Source: Monosporascus cannonballus
Lineage: Eukaryota > Ascomycota > Sordariomycetes > Xylariales
DNA length: 64,000 nt
Direction: 5' to 3'
Assembly: GCA_004154925.1 (NCBI GenBank)
Contig: QJNS01000110.1
Span: 1 to 64,000 of the forward strand
Shown: positions 63,261-64,000 of the stretch, piece by piece
How positions within the stretch are numbered: position 1 is the first letter of the stretch
Layout of the letters: each line of letters starts with the position of its first letter
Position numbers and translations under genes: made by a program
Notes under the pieces: generated by a model
Told to the model about the DNA's origin: nothing
Seen by the model: only the letters and a program-made list of their open reading frames with translations
Database searches by the model: none

Positions 63261-64000
63261 TATAACAGCTTGAAGTTTAACTAGTTATTATATCTTAGTT
63301 TTACGGGTTTATAATAGCAAAAGTGCTATAAGAATTTAAGTAATAAAATAACTAAAATTTTGAAATATTGAAAATATCATAAATAACGAACTTATAATTA
63401 AAAACTGGTTTTATTTAAATATTAATAATATGTATATTTATATATTTAAGTTTTTTATTGTTATTTTTTTTGTTTAGCGGAACATTAATAAAATATTTTT
63501 TAACCTTAATTAATAATACTTAATAATTTTAAATGGAATATTAGTTACGTAATTAGGAATAAAATATTTTCTTATTTTTTAATTTAACCGTTTTTAAGGG
63601 ACTAATTTAACCAAATCATAATACGATTTTTTTTCTTAAAGTATTACTTTTAAAATTATTTTTTCATTTAGTAAATATTCTTTTAAAAATATTAATTCGT
63701 ACTATTAAAAATCGTCGCCAGGTTTAGTTTTTTTTTGATTTGTTATTAAAAATGTTTTTTCTTTTTAACGAGTTTAATTTCGAAATTACGGCATATCTTT
63801 TATATTTTTTTTAAACTGATTTAACATGCAAATTATTTGAAAATATTATCAAATATAAGCGATATATTAAACGTAATTACCTTTATAATAGAAATAGTAT
63901 ATCTTTTTCTTTAGCGGAAAATATTTATATTAAAAATTAATATTTGGAACGGAAAAAGATATTTGCGAAAAAACATTTTTCGACATTACAAAAACATTAT
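63261..64000 (-). mobile_element. second copy of gypsy B, truncated by window edge
   Basis: An LTR at 63261-63623 follows the gypsy B LTR from its start (TATAACAGCTTGAAGTTTAA against TATAACGAGCT) through TTACGTAATTAGGAATAAAA, CCGTTTTTAAGGGACTAATT and CATAATA at the end. It is followed by CGATTTTTTTTC, the equivalent of the polypurine tract of gypsy B, so the element continues rightward beyond the window in minus orientation. It is more heavily mutated: the TTAAGCC cluster has been erased. Confidence 0.75.

Noticed and set aside
1..64000. CRISPR array, rRNA operon or biosynthetic megasynthase
   Set aside because: No regularly spaced short repeats, no rRNA-like stretch, and no PKS, NRPS or terpene synthase motif was seen.

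Overview
The window looks like a chromosome segment of a filamentous ascomycete (Pezizomycotina, probably a Sordariomycete). The evidence is short introns of about 48-150 bp with GT..AG ends, fungal protein families (Zn2Cys6 regulator with AT-hook, GH79, GH92, Reb1-like Myb protein), and two AT-rich blocks of LTR and DNA transposons with the marks of repeat-induced point mutation (RIP): Gln codons turned into stops, Cys codons turned into Tyr, and apparent loss of CpA/TpG while CpG persists. The genus cannot be fixed from sequence alone.

Layout. Positions 1-16,800 are a RIP-degraded transposon block. It holds a Tc1/mariner element cut by the window edge (1-1301) and a Ty3/gypsy remnant (gypsy A, about 1304-8350, minus). 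Gypsy A is split by a gag-only LTR retrotransposon (2568-5624, 165-bp LTRs, target duplication ATATC), which is itself split by a TIR DNA transposon (3238-4780, 44-bp TIRs, TA duplication). A complete second gypsy element follows (gypsy B, 9428-16175, LTRs of about 395 bp, duplication CCGGA). It carries an extra coding-like frame on the opposite strand next to its 3' LTR. Positions 59,300-64,000 are a second RIP block with a truncated plus-strand gypsy element and another copy of gypsy B running off the right edge.

Positions 16,800-59,300 have ordinary base composition and carry the host genes. In order they are: a low-complexity hypothetical protein; a membrane-anchored two-domain amidohydrolase-like protein; a GH79 beta-glucuronidase-like enzyme with a C-terminal membrane segment; a five-exon GH92 alpha-mannosidase; a three-exon Zn2Cys6/AT-hook transcription factor; about 10 kb with no convincing gene; a dubious small ORF; a hypothetical protein ending in an 18-bp minisatellite-encoded tail; a two-exon NADP-dependent medium-chain reductase; and a large Reb1/TTF-I-like Myb protein.

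The two secreted glycosidases and the regulator lie within about 13 kb. Together they may form a small carbohydrate or glycan-processing group, but co-regulation is inference. No CRISPR array, rRNA gene or convincing tRNA gene was seen. Intergenic stretches are listed with what they hold.
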